The notes under the pieces are model-generated. The model worked only from the letters and a program-made list of their open reading frames with translations, did no database searches and was not told the origin of the DNA. The position numbers and the translations under genes are program-made. From Schizochytrium sp. TIO01 (lineage: Eukaryota > Sar > Bigyra > Thraustochytrida > Thraustochytriidae): a stretch of 64,000 nt of DNA. Of the stretch, positions 61,899 through 64,000 are shown piece after piece; position 1 is the first letter of the stretch, and each line of letters starts with the position of its first letter. The DNA lies in contig SMSO01000032.1 in assembly GCA_004764695.1 (NCBI GenBank), positions 7,274,668 through 7,338,667 on the forward strand, written 5' to 3'.

Positions 61899-63665
61899 AT
61901 GTTGGCCAAGGATAAGCATGACAGGGATGGGGAGGACGAAAGTTCGAGTTTCTCGAGGTTTGAGATTGAGATTGAGAATAGAACTCAAGAACGAATGAAA
62001 GACTCTGACAAAAACACCGAGTCCTCCCGCAATGACGATATAGATGCAACCGAGAGGCTTTATAAACCCCCAGGCGAAGTCATTGGTGGAAATGAGGTTC
62101 CTGAAGAGACAGGCGGCGAGGCGGTGCACATGACCAGTGCAATGCAGTGGAAAATTGCAATTGCGGGAAGCTCAATGTTTGCTTCTTCGTACTGCTTGAC
62201 CAACGTCTTTCCTTACGTGGGCTTCATGGTGGTGCGCTTTACAGGTAACACCAATGAAGAGGCAGGGTATCATGCCGGTATTCTGGCGAGTGCGTTTATG
62301 TTTGCACGCATTCCAACATCAGTGGTGTGGGGCTTTCTAGCGGATCGCGTAGGCCGCAAGTTTGTTCTCATGTGGGGTTGCTTCACCATGTTTGCATTCC
62401 AGCTTATGCTGGGCGTGGCACCTAGTTTCGAGGTGGCGGTCTTATCAAGGCTCTTCACTGGACTATTTTCGGGTGTTGTGGGTACATCAAAAACGATCGC
62501 AAGCGAGCTTGCTGGCAGTGACCCCGCCGCGCAAAACTTGGCCATGAACATCATCAGCAGTTACTCAAACCTTGGCGTGATTCTTGGACCTGCAATTTCA
62601 GGATTTTTATATGATCCTGCTACTCAGTACCCTGAATCATCATTTGCGCAAATCGCTCTATTTCGTGATTACCCATACCTTTTGCCAAACCTTGTGTCGT
62701 CACTTTTCTCGCTCGCATCCTTTTTGGGCATTTGGCTTCTATTGCCCGAAACCCTGCCAAATGCGGTGTCTGCTTACAGCTTCTTTTGCAGCGGCTCAAG
62801 TAAATCAAAGTATTCCCAGATTTCTACAAGTGCAGGCGATGAAGCTGAGTCATTGTGTGAAGAGGGGTGCCAAGACGATGACAACGCCACATCGCAACCT
62901 CCCGAGGAGAAGAAAGGTGAGTTCAGGGAGTTCCTCCGCGTACTTCGTGAGCTTTGGCAGCGTAAGGGTGTCCGCAAGGCATGTATGATGTATGGGTACT
63001 ATTCTTTCATTGCTATTTTCTTCACGGAGCTTTTCCCGCTCTGGCTCATGGCAAAATCTGAGGTTGGAGGTTTTGCGTTTGATGCAAAAACGATTGGTGG
63101 AACAATTAGCTTTTCTGCAATTTTGCTTTTATTGTTTCAGATTCTGATCTTCCCAAGCTTGGGGAAGATTTTCACGAAGCCTCGAGAATTTCTTCGCGCG
63201 ATGCTTGTTTTGTCAATTTTCTATTTCTTCCTATCTCCTATTCTTGGCGTAGTGGATTGGCCAAATCGCACATTTCTTCTCGTGGTTCTCGTGATACATC
63301 GTGGTATTGGAAATATTCTCAATATTGTATGTTTTACGCAATGTAACATTATGCCGAACAACAGCTGTGGAGTTCACGAGCGAGCGACAGTGAATGGACT
63401 GGTTATGGGCATTGCTTCAGTTTACAAAGCCCTCGGGCCATTGTGTGCAGGTTTCACCTTTGCCTGGTCCATCAACAATGGTATGGGATTTCCACTGAAC
63501 TTTAGCTTTAGTTTTTCGATCCTTGGAACTTTATGTGCAATTGCGGCACTATATACTTATAGCTTACCTGAGGAGCTTAATACCATGAAAAAGGTGGTCT
63601 CGGCGCCCCTTACAAAGTCTCAAAGAGATCTTGAGGAGGCCGAGCTGCTGGAGAACCGAACATAG
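61899..63665 (+). CDS. MFS transporter, ZIFL / YCR023C-like
   Basis: A 588-residue major facilitator. The frame is open upstream to a TTG at 61866, but the ATG at 61899 is the plausible start. Residues 1-80 are a hydrophilic, charged cytosolic tail. Membrane segments begin at about residue 84. Motif A between segments 2 and 3 is GFLADRVGRK (145-154), a perfect match to the family pattern. LSRLFTGLFSGVVGT (182-196) is the segment-4 Arg motif, and PETLP ends the first half. A long polar loop with acidic clusters (about 285-355) separates the halves. The second half contains ATVNGLVMG and YKALGPLCAGFTFAWS (509-524), the pattern seen in plant zinc-induced-facilitator-like and fungal YCR023C transporters. 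Those move organic acids, auxin, chelators or drugs by proton coupling. The substrate here cannot be inferred. The C-terminal tail is acidic. Confidence 0.93.
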   Translation: MLAKDKHDRDGEDESSSFSRFEIEIENRTQERMKDSDKNTESSRNDDIDATERLYKPPGEVIGGNEVPEETGGEAVHMTSAMQWKIAIAGSSMFASSYCLTNVFPYVGFMVVRFTGNTNEEAGYHAGILASAFMFARIPTSVVWGFLADRVGRKFVLMWGCFTMFAFQLMLGVAPSFEVAVLSRLFTGLFSGVVGTSKTIASELAGSDPAAQNLAMNIISSYSNLGVILGPAISGFLYDPATQYPESSFAQIALFRDYPYLLPNLVSSLFSLASFLGIWLLLPETLPNAVSAYSFFCSGSSKSKYSQISTSAGDEAESLCEEGCQDDDNATSQPPEEKKGEFREFLRVLRELWQRKGVRKACMMYGYYSFIAIFFTELFPLWLMAKSEVGGFAFDAKTIGGTISFSAILLLLFQILIFPSLGKIFTKPREFLRAMLVLSIFYFFLSPILGVVDWPNRTFLLVVLVIHRGIGNILNIVCFTQCNIMPNNSCGVHERATVNGLVMGIASVYKALGPLCAGFTFAWSINNGMGFPLNFSFSFSILGTLCAIAALYTYSLPEELNTMKKVVSAPLTKSQRDLEEAELLENRT

Positions 63666-63846
63666 ATTCCTAAACGGAATCATCGGATTGTAGATTCTGC
63701 CTGTGTAGAGTGTTTTTTGCCCTCTTCATTGATACACAGCTTTATATTACTGCATATATACTTACATACCTACATACACGTATACATACAACAATTGTCC
63801 TGTCTATCTGACAAACTTCATCGAGTTAAATTTCTGCAAATTCTTT
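63666..63846. other. Short convergent 3' spacer
   Basis: 181 bp between the transporter stop and the stop of the opposing gene, containing a TACATA-rich stretch (63761-63790). It is short enough that the two 3' UTRs probably overlap. Confidence 0.6.
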
Positions 63847-64000
63847 CTAATATATATCGTTTGCTCCCTGTATCTTGATTTCACACGCCTTCACCGGGCC
63901 CAGCTTGCGAACTTCACTTGTGACTATATTTCGGCAGGCTCTAAAACTACGAGTTGGGCCAACTTCTATAAAAGACATTTTGCTTCTGGCAAATAAGGTC
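63847..64000 (-). CDS. C-terminal fragment of an unidentified gene (partial)
   Basis: A minus-strand frame enters from the right edge and ends at a TAG (63849-63847), giving 51 visible codons. The translation is protein-like: mixed charge, balanced hydrophobics, SFIEVGPTRSFRACRN then SEVRKLGPVKACEIKI, ending GANDIY. It includes one internal Met (63978) but is open to the edge, so the true start is probably outside. I do not recognise the family. Its tight convergence with the transporter fits the compact style of this half of the window. The main doubt is length: 51 codons can stay open by chance. Confidence 0.5.
   Translation of the reverse strand, partial: TLFARSKMSFIEVGPTRSFRACRNIVTSEVRKLGPVKACEIKIQGANDIY

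Overview
The window reads as nuclear DNA from a eukaryotic protist with few introns. Five complete single-exon protein genes and the end of a sixth lie on both strands of the last 13 kb. They have ATG starts in eukaryotic context, spacers of 0.2-2.7 kb, an AATAAA signal in at least one 3' flank, and no operon logic. The mix of a plant-like beta-propeller membrane protein, a ZIFL-type MFS transporter and a stand-alone NDP-glucose 4,6-dehydratase, next to intergenic DNA full of GAAT, TTCA, GATT and GCTTT microsatellites, fits a stramenopile-like protist such as a labyrinthulomycete (thraustochytrid). That placement is inference and not secure.

Positions 1 to about 50.9 kb hold no protein gene that I can support. 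The segment alternates between GC-richer islands of roughly 0.5-2 kb and AT-rich stretches. It is studded with simple-sequence arrays with units of 1-14 bp and with short tandem duplications, including a near-perfect 70-bp duplication. The open frames there are short, many start only at TTG, CTG or GTG, several run through microsatellites, and none resembles a known family over its length. It may be heterochromatin or a centromere-like region, a graveyard of decayed genes, or non-coding transcription units. Intron-rich genes with small exons cannot be excluded by reading alone.

From 50.4 kb the character changes. A polypurine tract and a CA-rich leader precede a 352-residue orphan protein with strong C-ending codon bias and an acidic-basic-acidic layout (51.1-52.2 kb, +). 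It converges with a 518-residue single-pass beta-propeller protein (52.8-54.3 kb, -). After an AT-rich 2.6-kb spacer comes the NDP-glucose 4,6-dehydratase (57.0-58.1 kb, -), arranged head to head with a PH-domain protein (58.8-60.0 kb, +). A 1.9-kb spacer leads to the MFS transporter (61.9-63.7 kb, +). This converges, 181 bp between stop codons, with the 3' end of an unidentified minus-strand gene running off the right edge. The genes do not form an obvious pathway. The dehydratase would feed 6-deoxysugar (probably rhamnose) synthesis, the transporter moves a small solute, the PH protein is a likely membrane-lipid adaptor, and the orphan may be nuclear.
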